Part shown: positions 17,256-26,230 of the stretch, piece by piece | How positions within the stretch are numbered: the first letter of the stretch is position 1 | How the letters are laid out: each line of letters begins with the position of its first letter | Assembly (NCBI GenBank): GCA_035943635.1 | Contig: DASZBX010000039.1 | Location: forward strand, 1 to 64,000 | DNA length: 64,000 nucleotides | Origin: DASZBX01 sp035943635 | GTDB taxonomy: Bacteria; Actinomycetota; Actinomycetes; Streptomycetales; Catenulisporaceae | Direction of reading: 5' to 3' | Notes under the pieces: generated by a model | The model's input: only the letters and a program-made list of their open reading frames with translations | The model's database searches: none | Told to the model about the DNA's origin: nothing | Program-made: the position numbers and the translations under genes

Positions 17256-18413
17256 ATGACGATGACGTGGCTTCCCGTCCACCGCTGTGCGCAGGTCGGC
17301 CCGCAGGACGCGCTCACCTTCGCCGACGCCCGGTCCTTCACCGACCAGACCGTGCGCCAGGTGCTGAACCTGTACGCCGCCGGCCCGGTCCTGCGCCTGC
17401 ACCTGAGCAACCGCTTCGGCACCGAGACCCTGGCCGTCGGCGAGATCCGGGCCGCAATACACCTCGGCGACGGCGCCGTGGACTTGGCGACCGACCGCGC
17501 GGTGACGGTCGACGGGATAACTCAGGTCAAGATCGCTCCCGGTGAAACCCGGGTGACCGATCCGGTGGAACTACCCCTGCCGCCGGGAGCGGGCGGCGTG
17601 CAGCTGACCGTGAGCATCTATCACGAGGTCCCGAGCGGCCTGGCCACCAACTACCCGACGCCGCTGCAACCCGGCTACGCGACGCGCGGCAACACCACCG
17701 CGGCCGCCACGCTGGAGTCCGCCGAACTGCTCGCCCAACTCTTCTGGATCACCGGCGTCGACATGCAGACCACCGACGACACCGCCGAGGCGACCCGGGC
17801 CCCGATCGTCGCGGCCTTCGGCGACTCCCTGACCAGCGGCGACGGCAGCACCGCGGGCACGAACCGGCGCTACCCGGACAACCTGGCCCGGCGCCTGGGC
17901 CATCCGGTGCTCAACCTCGGCATCAGCGGCAACCGCCTGTTGCGGGACGGGTACGGCCAAGCCGGCCTGACCCGGTTCCAGCGGGACGTGCTGGAGATCC
18001 CGGGCGTCTCGCACGTGATCATCGAGCTCGGCATCAACGACCTCGGCCAGGCCGGCCCGCAGCGCCAGCCCCAACCTTCCGCGGCCGACCTGATCGGCGG
18101 CCTGACGACCCTGGCCCGCCGGGCCCGCGACGCCGGAGTCGTGCCGATCGTTGCCACTCTGCCGCCGTTCCGCGACACCATCTACCCTGGCGCCTTCACC
18201 GAGTTGGGCGAGCAGACCCGCCAGGCCGTGAACGACTGGATCCGCACGGCGGCCGAGGCCGAATCCGTCGTGGACATAGCCGCGGCCCTGGACGATCCCG
18301 ACCACCCCGGCCGTCTGCACCCGGACCTGGACAGCGGCGACCGCCTGCACCCGAACGACCTCGGCTACCAGGCGATAGCCGACGCCGTCGACCTGTCCAT
18401 ACTCGTGCGCTGA
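17256..18413 (+). CDS. SGNH/GDSL-family esterase
   Basis: The 385-residue protein has an N-terminal beta-sandwich (about 1-170) and a C-terminal SGNH hydrolase domain. Block I is AFGDSLTSGDGS with nucleophile Ser191, block III is LGINDLG, and block V is SGDRLHPNDLGY with Asp362 and His365 of the triad. No signal peptide is evident, so it may act in the cytosol on acyl or acetyl esters of sugars or lipids. The start is uncertain: ATG 17256 fits a leaderless promoter, ATG 17262 is possible, and ATG 17229 lies inside the operator. Confidence 0.82.
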   Translation: MTMTWLPVHRCAQVGPQDALTFADARSFTDQTVRQVLNLYAAGPVLRLHLSNRFGTETLAVGEIRAAIHLGDGAVDLATDRAVTVDGITQVKIAPGETRVTDPVELPLPPGAGGVQLTVSIYHEVPSGLATNYPTPLQPGYATRGNTTAAATLESAELLAQLFWITGVDMQTTDDTAEATRAPIVAAFGDSLTSGDGSTAGTNRRYPDNLARRLGHPVLNLGISGNRLLRDGYGQAGLTRFQRDVLEIPGVSHVIIELGINDLGQAGPQRQPQPSAADLIGGLTTLARRARDAGVVPIVATLPPFRDTIYPGAFTELGEQTRQAVNDWIRTAAEAESVVDIAAALDDPDHPGRLHPDLDSGDRLHPNDLGYQAIADAVDLSILVR

Positions 18414-18440
18414 CACCGACGCTGATGCGGGTGCCTCGGT

Positions 18441-18464
18441 GGCGAGTGCCCAGGAGCACTCGCC
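18441..18464. terminator. Hairpin between convergent genes
   Basis: GGCGAGTGC (18441-18449) pairs with GCACTCGCC (18456-18464), 27 bases after the esterase stop. A short tandem repeat of GAGCTAC-like 7-mers follows at 18526-18553 and overlaps the stop of the leftward gene. Confidence 0.5.
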
Positions 18465-18542
18465 GGTCCGTGCGGGCGGGAGCCGTAGAGCCGGGAAGGG
18501 TAAATATCCCCGGACGCTGAGTTAGGAGCTACGAGCTACGAG

Positions 18543-20405
18543 CTAGGAGCTGGGACTGGCGGTCGGGGCCGGAGCCTGTTCGCGCTGGTTGAGCTGGGTG
18601 GCGAGCTGCTGGATGCACTGGGTGATCTGGGCCGTCGTCAGCGTGCTCGGATCGGCGCCGCAGTCCGTCGTGCCGGAGCCCGCCGGTGGTGTGGTGCCTG
18701 CGGTCGGCGGCGCCTGGGTCGCGCCCGAGCCCGGGCCGGATCCTGTGCCCGCGCCGGAGCCAGTGCCCGACCCCGATCCCGAGCCGTAGCCCGGCAGCAC
18801 GACCAGGCTCGGCGGTGCGGCCGCGTCGCCGGAGACGTCGATGTAGTCCTCGGTCACGCCGTTGACGTCGACGAATCCGCGCCACCGGCCCTGGCCGAAG
18901 GGGATGATCTCCTCCAGTTGGCCGCCGGAGCCGGAGGTCAGCAGGCCGGGGGCGTTGTCGTTGACGAAGGAGGTCATCCGGGCCTCGATCACCGACATGC
19001 TGACCGGGTCGGTGTTGTCGGCGGCGACGTACACGGACAGCGGGTTCAGGCCGCCGGAGGCCTGGTCGGCCCGTTCGACCGCGTAGGCGACCACGGCCTG
19101 GGAGGAGCTGTTGCGCGGGGTGAGCGGGGTGACGAAGTACAGGTGGCCGTCGGTGGCGGACCGCAGCACGTACTGGCCGGTGTTCGCGGAGTTCGAGCTG
19201 ATCGAGGCGACCTGGTAGCCGAAGCCGGCGTCGTCCTTGTTGCCGCGGCCGGCCGCCCAGTCCAGGTCGGCGACCTGGGTGACCGCGATCGACTCGGGGT
19301 AGACCTGGCACGGGAACTCGCCCGGCTTCACGCTCGCCTCGTAGGTCATGTCCGGGTGTCCATTGGGCGAGCCGCGCAGCACGATCACCCCGGACGGCAC
19401 CATCACGGTCCGGTTGACCCAGCCGATCTGCCGCTCGACCGGGATCACGATCACCGGTTTGGCGTCCGGACCGGTGCCGTCGCAGTAGCCGACGATGTCG
19501 GAGGCCACGTACGACAGGGCGGGGAAGGTGGAGGCGAGCAGATTGCCCAGGCTGTTGCCCGCGATGCCGGCGAAGGCCCGGTCGAAGAAGTCGTCGCCCT
19601 GGAACTCGCAGATGCTCGCGGTGTTCGACTGGCCGTCCCAGATGGCCACGCCCTCGATCGAGCGGGTGCCGGAGCCGTCGAGCACGGTCGTCCACGCACC
19701 CTGGCCGCCCGCGGCGGTCGGCAGGTAGTGGATGGTCGCGGTCATCACGTCCACGCCCGAGGCGAGCGAGGAGCTATCCGTCATCACGGTTTTCGCGGCG
19801 GCCAGCGAGGCGGTGCGCGGCCCGAAGTCGAAGTCGGGCATCGAGGCGACCCGGAGGCACGAGGGCATGTCGGCGTCCCCGACGTAGTCGCAGGCGCCGG
19901 AGGAGCGCGTGGCGCCGGTCACCAACTGTTGCAGCGAGGAGGGAGGCGGATTGACCGAACTGGTGTAGAACGTCGAGTCCTGCGAGTAGTACCGGGCTGC
20001 GGCCTTGTCGTCGTTCCACATCCCGTTCCAGGCGCCGCTGAACGAGCCGACGATGAGCAGCACCAGCGCGAGGGTGAAGACGTTCGCGCCCTTGAACCGC
20101 CTGATCGTGCCGAGGTGCTTGTGATACCCGCGCACGAAGATGAGCGAGACGACGAACCCGACGAACAACCAGATGAAGAACAACGGCGCCGGTCGCAGCG
20201 GCGTGCCGAACGGGAAGAACTGCGCCTGCAGGAACAGGACGTAGCTCTGGTCCTGCTGGCCGAACCCGCCGAACAGGAAGTGTTTGATCAGCCAGATCAG
20301 GAAGGCCCCGACCGGCATCCACAGCCACCAGATCGTGAGTAACACGATCAGTTCCACCCGGTTGCCGTTTAGACCGGACCGGTCGTTCTGCGTTTGATCA
20401 GCCAC
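18543..20405 (-). CDS. Membrane-anchored protein of unknown function with large extracytoplasmic domain
   Basis: No family is recognised in this 620-residue protein. Three hydrophobic helices lie near residues 15-40 (LIVLLTIWWLWMPVGAFLIW), 70-95 (LFFIWLFVGFVVSLIFV) and 110-130 (FTLALVLLIVGSF). A large, probably extracellular, beta-rich domain follows with six or more cysteines. The tail (about 540-600) is a Gly/Ser/Thr/Pro linker (GSGSGTGSGAGTGSG). GTG 20405 has GGGGGGAGG 4 bases upstream. Its stop codon lies inside a 7-bp tandem repeat. Confidence 0.7.
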   Translation of the reverse strand: MADQTQNDRSGLNGNRVELIVLLTIWWLWMPVGAFLIWLIKHFLFGGFGQQDQSYVLFLQAQFFPFGTPLRPAPLFFIWLFVGFVVSLIFVRGYHKHLGTIRRFKGANVFTLALVLLIVGSFSGAWNGMWNDDKAAARYYSQDSTFYTSSVNPPPSSLQQLVTGATRSSGACDYVGDADMPSCLRVASMPDFDFGPRTASLAAAKTVMTDSSSLASGVDVMTATIHYLPTAAGGQGAWTTVLDGSGTRSIEGVAIWDGQSNTASICEFQGDDFFDRAFAGIAGNSLGNLLASTFPALSYVASDIVGYCDGTGPDAKPVIVIPVERQIGWVNRTVMVPSGVIVLRGSPNGHPDMTYEASVKPGEFPCQVYPESIAVTQVADLDWAAGRGNKDDAGFGYQVASISSNSANTGQYVLRSATDGHLYFVTPLTPRNSSSQAVVAYAVERADQASGGLNPLSVYVAADNTDPVSMSVIEARMTSFVNDNAPGLLTSGSGGQLEEIIPFGQGRWRGFVDVNGVTEDYIDVSGDAAAPPSLVVLPGYGSGSGSGTGSGAGTGSGPGSGATQAPPTAGTTPPAGSGTTDCGADPSTLTTAQITQCIQQLATQLNQREQAPAPTASPSS

Positions 20406-20490
20406 GATTCCTCCCCCCACGGAAAGCGATCTTCTCGCCTGTGTTCTCCCCAGTGTCCGAGTACTGTCAAACAACCAACCCGACTACGGG

Positions 20491-21012
20491 CTACTCGGCG
20501 CCGTCCTTCGCCAGGTCGCGGGTGGCGGCCTGGCCGGCCTCGGCGCAGCGGCCGAGGAAGCCGGAGATCACGTCGATCTGCTCGTCGGAGTAGTCGTCGA
20601 GGATCGCGTCCAGCGAGTCGTTCATGCCGCCGTAGAGCTCGAACAGGCTGCGCTGGCGTTCGGGGGCGGCGCTGACCAGGACGGCGCGGCGGTCGGTCTC
20701 GACCCGGTCGCGGGTGATCCACCCGCCCTTCTCCAGCCGGTCCAGGATGCCGGTCATGGTGGCCAGGTGCACGCCGGTCCGGCGGGCCAGCGCGGTCGGG
20801 CTGAGCGGGCCGTCCCGGACGATGATGTCCAGGCTGTCGAGGTCCGTGATCCTCAGCTCGGCCCGGGCGCCGACCCGGTTGTTGAGCAGCGCCAGCTCGA
20901 TCCGCAGGTTGCGCAGGTGCTGCTTGGTCTCCGCGATCCGCCGCCGGCGGACCCGGCGGGTCTGCTGATCCGCCTCAGCCTGCGCGTCCGCGTCGGCGTC
21001 GTGGGCCGTCAT
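20491..21012 (-). CDS. MarR-family regulator, divergent from an NAD(P)-binding protein
   Basis: The 173-residue winged-helix protein reads ITDLDSLDIIVRDGPLSPTALARRTGVHLATMTGILDRLEKGGWITRDRVETDRRAVLV, a canonical MarR DNA-binding core. A basic N-terminal arm (RRVRRRRIAETKQHL) and a C-terminal dimerisation helix flank it. It faces the oxidoreductase gene across a 100-bp gap with two overlapping palindromes. This is the usual layout of an autoregulated MarR repressor with its target. Confidence 0.88.
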   Translation of the reverse strand: MTAHDADADAQAEADQQTRRVRRRRIAETKQHLRNLRIELALLNNRVGARAELRITDLDSLDIIVRDGPLSPTALARRTGVHLATMTGILDRLEKGGWITRDRVETDRRAVLVSAAPERQRSLFELYGGMNDSLDAILDDYSDEQIDVISGFLGRCAEAGQAATRDLAKDGAE

Positions 21013-21031
21013 CCTCGTCCCGCCTCCCTGG

Positions 21032-21069
21032 TATACTATGAATCTCGTAGTATATCGAACTCATACTAC
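21032..21069. promoter_or_regulatory. Overlapping palindromic MarR operators
   Basis: The first site at 21032-21054 has 10-bp arms (TATACTATGA and TCGTAGTATA) with one mismatch around a 3-bp centre. The second at 21047-21069 is GTAGTAT-N9-ATACTAC. They share the right half of the first site. Both are AT-rich in a GC-rich genome and lie between the divergent starts. Confidence 0.6.
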
Positions 21070-21112
21070 CTGGCCGCGGCCTGCGACCAGGCGGGCTACA
21101 AGGAGCATAGCC

Positions 21113-21802
21113 ATGAGGATCACCGTTTTCGGAGCCCACGGTCAGACCGGGGTGCAGCTCACCCGGCGCGCGCTGGACGCCGGCCACGCCGTCGCCGCGG
21201 CCACCCGCCGCCCCGACGAGTACCCGCTCACCCACCCCGAGCTCACCGTCGTGCGCGCCGACGCCCACGACCCGGAGAGCGTCTACCAGGCGACGGCCGG
21301 ATCCGACGCGGTGCTCTCCGTGCTCGGAACGCCGTTCACCCGCAAGCCGATCGACATCTACAGCGGCGGGACCGGCAACATCATCGCGGCCATGTCCCGG
21401 TGCGGCGCGAAGCGGCTCGTCGTGGTCAGCTCCAGCGCGACCGAACCGCACCGGCACGCCGACGAGGGCTTCGTCTTCAACCGGATCCTGCAACCGATGG
21501 TCACCAAGACGGTCGGCAAGACGACCTACGCCGACATGCGCCGGATGGAGGATCTCGTCCGCCGCAGCGACCTGGAGTGGACGATCATGCGCCCCTCGGG
21601 CCTGTTCGACGGCGCCGGAGTCACGGACTACGCGCTGTACCCGGACGAAGCGCCCGGTATTTTCACCAGCCGCGCCGACCTGGCCGCAAGCATCCTGGAA
21701 CAGCTGACGGACACGCGGTACCTGCGGCAGGCCGTCGCGGTGACCACCTCCGAGGGCGTGCCCACGATCATGCAGATGATCCGCAAGGAGGCGTTCAAGT
21801 AG
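21113..21802 (+). CDS. NAD(P)-binding Rossmann-fold protein (SDR-like, NmrA/BVR-B type)
   Basis: The 229-residue atypical short-chain dehydrogenase-like protein opens with the dinucleotide motif MRITVFGAHGQTGVQLTRRAL. It continues with VVRADAHDPESV, AVLSVLGT and WTIMRPSGLFDG, as in the biliverdin-reductase-B and NmrA-type group. It lacks a clear Tyr-x3-Lys catalytic pair, so it could be a redox sensor or a reductase. ATG 21113 follows AGGAG. The MarR regulator upstream probably controls it. Confidence 0.82.
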   Translation: MRITVFGAHGQTGVQLTRRALDAGHAVAAATRRPDEYPLTHPELTVVRADAHDPESVYQATAGSDAVLSVLGTPFTRKPIDIYSGGTGNIIAAMSRCGAKRLVVVSSSATEPHRHADEGFVFNRILQPMVTKTVGKTTYADMRRMEDLVRRSDLEWTIMRPSGLFDGAGVTDYALYPDEAPGIFTSRADLAASILEQLTDTRYLRQAVAVTTSEGVPTIMQMIRKEAFK

Positions 21803-21812
21803 CGGCGCGCCG

Positions 21813-22652
21813 TCAGGCGTCGCGGACCCGGAGGCTTACATATCCGCTGAGCACCGCGCACGCCGTCCAGGCGGCCAGGACGAGCATGCCGGACACTGGG
21901 GTGAGCGTCGAAGTGCCCTGTTTGGCGATCTGCATGGCCTGCGCGCCCGCCTGGTCCGGCAGGTAGTTCGCTGCGGCTCGCACCCCGGGGATGGTCGAGA
22001 TGATCGTCGGAATGACCAGGTAGAACGGGATCAGGGTGCCCAGCGCCATGGCCGAGCTGCGCAGCAGCCCGGCGACGGCCGCGGACAGGACGCAGACCAA
22101 CGTCACGTACCCGGCAGCGCCCAAGATCGCCCGCGGCACGCCATCCGACCCGAGCGGCACTGCCATCGGCCCGAGCTCCCGTTCGGAGGCCGCGAAGGAC
22201 GTGAGCGCGGCCGTCAGCGAGACGGCGAAGGCGATCACCGTCAGCGCGAGGAGCTTGCCGGCCAGGAACAGCCCGCGCCGGGGGACCGCCGCGAGCGAAC
22301 TGCGGATCGACCCGGTGGTGTACTCGCTCGCCATGAACAGGACGGCGAACACCACGAGGCACACCTGCCCGTACGAGATGCCGACAAAGCCCGCGTCCGC
22401 GGGATCGAAGTCGGACCGTACCAGCGGACTGTGCCGGGCGATGGCAGCCCGGACCGACCAGGAGTCGACCAGGCCCAGGCCGATGCTCACCAGGAACGTG
22501 AGCAGCACACACCACCCGGTCGATCGCACGGTCCACGCCTTGACCAGCTCTCCACGCAGAACGGCGACCAGCGGTTTCGAGCTCACCGCGGGACAAAGTC
22601 CGGGCGGTCGGAGTCTCGTGCTGGGCCTGGTCCGGGCGGGTGCGTCGGTCAT
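21813..22652 (-). CDS. ABC-2 type transporter permease
   Basis: The 279-residue membrane protein has about six helices: TGWCVLLTFLVSIGLGLV, GQVCLVVFAVLFMASEY, LLALTVIAFAVSLTAALTSF, VTLVCVLSAAVAGLL, LIPFYLVIPTIIS and MLVLAAWTACAVLSGYV. It also carries the EYTTGSIRSSLAAVPRR signature of ABC-2 permeases used for drug or lipid efflux. No ATPase gene is adjacent, so the partner must be elsewhere. Its stop is 10 bp from the convergent oxidoreductase gene. ATG 22652 is preferred over longer, low-quality extensions. It is divergent from the two-component genes that probably regulate it. Confidence 0.8.
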   Translation of the reverse strand: MTDAPARTRPSTRLRPPGLCPAVSSKPLVAVLRGELVKAWTVRSTGWCVLLTFLVSIGLGLVDSWSVRAAIARHSPLVRSDFDPADAGFVGISYGQVCLVVFAVLFMASEYTTGSIRSSLAAVPRRGLFLAGKLLALTVIAFAVSLTAALTSFAASERELGPMAVPLGSDGVPRAILGAAGYVTLVCVLSAAVAGLLRSSAMALGTLIPFYLVIPTIISTIPGVRAAANYLPDQAGAQAMQIAKQGTSTLTPVSGMLVLAAWTACAVLSGYVSLRVRDA

Positions 22653-22821
22653 GTCGACAAGGCTCGCCGATCGGGACGCGGCGGCGCGTCTGCGCACGGT
22701 CCGATTTCCGGCTCGGACCCGGGGCCGAGCGGACGGCCGGATCATCGGAGAACTCAGACCGTGGTCTGATATCAGGCACGATCGATTGCAGGATTCCGCA
22801 GGCCCCGCCTACGCTCGGGGA

Positions 22822-24117
22822 ATGCCGCTGCCGGACCTGAACACGCTGATATCCGGCCGACTGCAGCGGCGCCACCTCGTCCTGCTGGATGTCGTCGCGG
22901 CCGCCACCTACCTCGCGGTCCTGCTGCCGCCGGCCTTGGCATCCGGGCACGGCGCCGACTCCCGGGAACCCGTGGCGGTCCGCTGCCTGGTGGTCGTGCT
23001 GCTCGGCGTTCCGCTGTGTGTGCGCAGGCTCTGGCAGCGGTCGGTGTTCGTCCTGGTTGTCGGGGTCACGCTGTTCGCGGCGATCGCCGGTGCGGACCCG
23101 GACGCGTTCACCGCGGCCGCCTTCGCGCTCTATCCGGTCGCGCTGGAATCGAGATCGGCCCGGCTGGTCCCGACCTGGGCGATCGGCCTGGTCGGCTACG
23201 GAATCGTCGTCTTCGGCGTGCTCGGCGGCTCCTCCGGCGGGCCCGCGATCAGAGTCGGCCCGCCGGTAGTCGGCGCGGCCCTGCTCGTGCTGGTCTGGAG
23301 TGTCGGCTACGCGGTGCGGGAACGGCGCCGACACCTGGCCCGGGAGGCGGTCCGCTCGGCCGACCAGGCCGTGGCCGACGAACGCCTGCGGATCGCGCGC
23401 GAACTGCACGACGTCGTCTCGCACAGCATGGGACTGATCGCGGTGAAGGCCGGAGTCGCCAATCACGTGCTGGCGCAACGCCCAGCAGAGGCCGCGGAAG
23501 CGTTGCAGATCATCGAGTCCGTCAGCCGGGACGCGCTCACCGAGATGCGCAGCATCCTGCGAGTACTCCGGCCGCAGGACCCGGACGGCGACTGCGAGAT
23601 GACGCCCGCACCAGGCCTGTCCGAGATCGCCGACCTCGTCGACGGCGTGGGGGACTCCGGCGTCCGGATCCATCTGTCCTTGGACATACGCCAGCAGGTG
23701 CCCGACGGGATCGGGCTCGCCGGCTACCGGATCGTGCAGGAGGCGTTGACCAACGTGATCAAACACGCCGCGCCGACCACCTGCAAGATCCGCGTGACGA
23801 CGAGCGTGACCGAGTTGCGGATCGACGTCGTCGACAAGGGCCGCGCACCACACACCCAGACCACCCGCCGCCAGGCACCCGGCGACGGCGGCCACGGCCT
23901 AGTCGGGATGCGCGAGCGGGTGCTGCTCTACGGCGGCACGCTCGACGCCGGACCTGAGCCGGGTGGCGGCTTCCGGGTGCGCGCCTGCCTGCCGGTCGGT
24001 CCCGACGAGGAACTTCCCGATGAGGCCGGTCCCAAGGAGACCGGTCCCAAGGAGGCCCTTCCCGATGAGGCCGATCCCGACGAGGTCACTCCCAGCCGCC
24101 GAGCGGAGAACCCGTGA
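22822..24117 (+). CDS. NarL-type sensor histidine kinase
   Basis: This 431-residue HisKA_3 kinase has four to five membrane helices in residues 20-165. The dimerisation/phosphoacceptor segment is ERLRIARELHDVVSHSMGLIAVKAGVA with His196. The HATPase domain has the N-box QEALTNVIKHA and the G-box DGGHGLVGMRERV. The last 40 residues are an acidic Pro-rich tail encoded by six 15-bp tandem repeats. ATG 22822 is inside a 170-bp gap to the divergent permease. It overlaps its response-regulator gene by 4 bp, so it forms an obligate two-component pair, probably for envelope stress or drugs. Confidence 0.88.
   Translation: MPLPDLNTLISGRLQRRHLVLLDVVAAATYLAVLLPPALASGHGADSREPVAVRCLVVVLLGVPLCVRRLWQRSVFVLVVGVTLFAAIAGADPDAFTAAAFALYPVALESRSARLVPTWAIGLVGYGIVVFGVLGGSSGGPAIRVGPPVVGAALLVLVWSVGYAVRERRRHLAREAVRSADQAVADERLRIARELHDVVSHSMGLIAVKAGVANHVLAQRPAEAAEALQIIESVSRDALTEMRSILRVLRPQDPDGDCEMTPAPGLSEIADLVDGVGDSGVRIHLSLDIRQQVPDGIGLAGYRIVQEALTNVIKHAAPTTCKIRVTTSVTELRIDVVDKGRAPHTQTTRRQAPGDGGHGLVGMRERVLLYGGTLDAGPEPGGGFRVRACLPVGPDEELPDEAGPKETGPKEALPDEADPDEVTPSRRAENP
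23998..24087 (+). repeat. Six 15-bp tandem repeats at the kinase 3' end
   Basis: Six consecutive units follow the pattern (G/C)(G/T/A)TCCC(G/A)A(C/T/G)GAGG(C/A)C and encode PDEEL/PDEAG/PKETG/PKEAL-like pentapeptides. Units 2 and 5 are identical at the DNA level over 15 bp, which points to recent slippage or expansion. Confidence 0.8.
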
Positions 24118-24824
24118 TCCAGCCGATCCGCGTCCTGATCGCCGACGACCAGGCCCTGCTGCGCGGCAGCCTGCGCGTCCTGGTCGACTCCGACCCGGGC
24201 CTGGCCGCGGTCGGCGAGGCGGGCACCGGCACCGAAGCCGTCGCCCTGGCCCGGACCGCCCGGCCGGACGTGGTGCTGATGGACGTGCGCATGCCCGAGA
24301 TGGACGGCGTCGAAGCCACCCGCCGGATCTGCGCGGCGCCACAGACCGCAGCCGTCAGGGTCCTCATTCTCACCATGTTCGACCTCGACACCTATGTCTA
24401 CGCCGCACTTCGCGCCGGGGCGAGCGGCTTCCTGCTCAAGGACACCCGGCCCGCCGCCCTGCTCGACGCGGTCCGGGTCGTCGCCGCGGGCGAGTCGCTG
24501 CTCGCGCCCACGGTCACCCGGCGGCTGATCGAGGACTTCGCCCGCCGCCCCGCCCCGGCCCGGCCCCCGGCCCGAGGCCTGGCCGGGGTGACCGGCCGGG
24601 AACGCGAGGTGCTCGTCCTGATCGCCACCGGCCTGTCCAACCCGGAGATCGCCCGGCACCTGAACCTGAGCTCCGGCACCGTCAAGACTCATATCAGCCA
24701 TCTGCTGGCCAAGCTCCAGGCCCGCGATCGCGCGCAGCTGGTCATCGCCGCGTACGAGGCGGGCCTGGTGTGGCCGGCCGGTCCGGCCGGACCGACGCGG
24801 CCGGTCAGCTCGCCGTACAGGTGA
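24114..24824 (+). CDS. NarL/FixJ-family response regulator
   Basis: The 236-residue protein has an N-terminal receiver (VLIADDQALLRGSL) with phospho-acceptor Asp57 (VVLMDVRMPEMDG) and Lys in LLKDTRP. A C-terminal LuxR helix-turn-helix follows (LTxREREVLVLIATGLSNPEIARHL...GTVKTHISHLLAKL). GTG 24114 overlaps the kinase stop by 4 bp, so the genes are translationally coupled. The divergent ABC-2 permease is a plausible target. Confidence 0.9.
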   Translation: MIQPIRVLIADDQALLRGSLRVLVDSDPGLAAVGEAGTGTEAVALARTARPDVVLMDVRMPEMDGVEATRRICAAPQTAAVRVLILTMFDLDTYVYAALRAGASGFLLKDTRPAALLDAVRVVAAGESLLAPTVTRRLIEDFARRPAPARPPARGLAGVTGREREVLVLIATGLSNPEIARHLNLSSGTVKTHISHLLAKLQARDRAQLVIAAYEAGLVWPAGPAGPTRPVSSPYR

Positions 24825-25188
24825 CCGAGCCGGGCGCCGTGCCGGTCCCGGACGCGGAGGCGGTCAGCCCGAACGCGGTCGCCGCGCCCGCGCCGAGCGC
24901 GCCGTTGTAGCTCTCGCTGGTCACCGTGACCGCTTGGCCGGAGGTGGAGTACGCGCCGTTCCACAGGTTGGTGACCGCCTCGCCGGCCGGGAAGACCCAG
25001 TGCACCGACCAATCGGAAATCGGGCCGGAGCCCGCGGTGACCGTGACCGAGGCCTGGTAGCCGCCCGACCAGCTGTTGGTGATCGAGAACGCCGCGGTGC
25101 ATGTGCCCGGGCCGCCGATCGGCGCGGTGGTCGTGGGGGCCGCGGTCGGGGACGAAGTCTGGGTCGGCGAGCCGGGGCGAAAGTTACA
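24805..25188 (-). pseudogene. Orphan CBM2 (cellulose-binding) domain, remnant of a secreted hydrolase
   Basis: The frame encodes a family-2 carbohydrate-binding module (CTAAFSITNSWSGGYQASVTV, then WSVHWVFPAGEAVTNLWNG and VTSESYNG, ending SVTCTAS) behind a Ser/Thr/Pro linker. The expected surface tryptophans and the terminal cysteine pair are present. No catalytic domain, signal peptide or plausible start is found. Upstream the frame becomes Arg-rich and antisense-like, and a hairpin (25221-25273) intervenes. It is best read as the 3' end of a cellulase- or chitinase-type gene whose 5' part was lost. It overlaps the end of the response-regulator gene by 20 bp. Confidence 0.65.
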
Positions 25189-25220
25189 TTCGCAGGCAGT
25201 TCGCGTTGTCAGAACGCGGA

Positions 25221-25273
25221 CGCCCGACCGGGTGCCCTCGTCACAACGCGTGACTCGGGCGCCCGGCCGGGCG
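25221..25273 (-). terminator. Long imperfect hairpin after the zinc-ribbon membrane protein gene
   Basis: The arms 25221-25244 and 25250-25273 pair at 20 of 24 positions around a 5-nt loop. It lies about 90 bp beyond the stop of the leftward gene and separates it from the CBM2 remnant. Confidence 0.5.
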
Positions 25274-25360
25274 ATGTCGTACCGCCGCCGCTGCCGACCA
25301 TCAGCCCGACCTTGGACTCCATGCGCCGCAGCAGGCCGGACGGTCAGGTCGCACCCGCGG

Positions 25361-26017
25361 TCAGCCGCACAGGAACAGGAAGCAGGACGTGCCGGTCGGG
25401 CTCGGCGACGGCGCCGGGCTGGTCGGGTTCGGCTTGCCGGTCGGGCGATGCGTGGGCGCCGGGGCCGCTGTTGTGCGCGTGGCACTCGTCGTCGACCCGG
25501 CCGATGCGGAGGCCGAGGTGGACGGCGTGTCCGGCCCGCCCGACGATCCGATCGAGGTCCCGACCGACCCGCCCAGCGCAGTGGACCCGGCCGTCCCGGA
25601 CGCGGCCGCCGCGGAACTGGCAGACGCCGCAGTCGCCGTCCCGACGCTGCCGGCCGGCGGCCCGGCCGACGGCGACCCACCGCCCGCCACCAGCACACCA
25701 CCCGCGACGGCGACCCCCACGGCAACGGCCGCGACGACGCCGATCAGGACCCCTCGCCGCCGCCCACCCCGCCCGCCGAGCCCGCCCGCGTCGAATTCCC
25801 CGGCCCCGGCCAACCGCAGGCCCGACTCCGTGCTGAGGATTCCGGCCTGCTCCAGGAACCGCCGCGCCGGGCGCTCCGCCGCCGAGTCACTGCCATCGAC
25901 CATCCGCGGCCGTTCGCCTGGAACCACAGGGCCCTGCGGCGATTCGTCCGTAGCGCCACACCCCGGACACGAGAACGCTCCGTTGAGGTGCCGCTGACAG
26001 GTGGTGCAGAAGTTCAT
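25361..26017 (-). CDS. Zinc-ribbon single-pass membrane protein (SCO2400-like)
   Basis: The 218-residue protein starts MNFCTTCQRHLNGAFSCPGCGATD, a CxxC...CxxC zinc ribbon. A basic linker and one transmembrane helix follow (RRRGVLIGVVAAVAVGVAVAGGVLV, about 108-132). The rest is a long Ala/Ser/Thr/Pro-rich extracytoplasmic tail ending in SCFLFLCG. The layout matches a streptomycete family (SCO2400-like) of unknown role. The start at 26017 puts the ribbon at the N-terminus; an upstream ATG at 26083 would add 22 unsupported residues. Confidence 0.7.
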   Translation of the reverse strand: MNFCTTCQRHLNGAFSCPGCGATDESPQGPVVPGERPRMVDGSDSAAERPARRFLEQAGILSTESGLRLAGAGEFDAGGLGGRGGRRRGVLIGVVAAVAVGVAVAGGVLVAGGGSPSAGPPAGSVGTATAASASSAAAASGTAGSTALGGSVGTSIGSSGGPDTPSTSASASAGSTTSATRTTAAPAPTHRPTGKPNPTSPAPSPSPTGTSCFLFLCG

Positions 26018-26230
26018 GTGCTCATTTCCGTGCCCAGCGTGCCGAACGTGCCCTGATACACGAGCCATCCGCGTCCTGGACAACTGCCGGCCTGGTGATC
26101 ACCGGCGTGTGAAGAAGTCTAGGCAGGCCAATGCTTCCAGGTAAATGAAGCCTTCGTCAGAACTTGGCAAAGCGCCGTGTGACGTGCGCCGAGGTGCATT
26201 CTGCGATCAGCGGGCATAACAGTACTCTGG

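Noticed and set aside
18526..18553. Four GAGCTAC-like 7-mers as regulatory repeat
   Set aside because: It overlaps the stop codon of a gene and looks like a small slippage repeat. No function can be supported.
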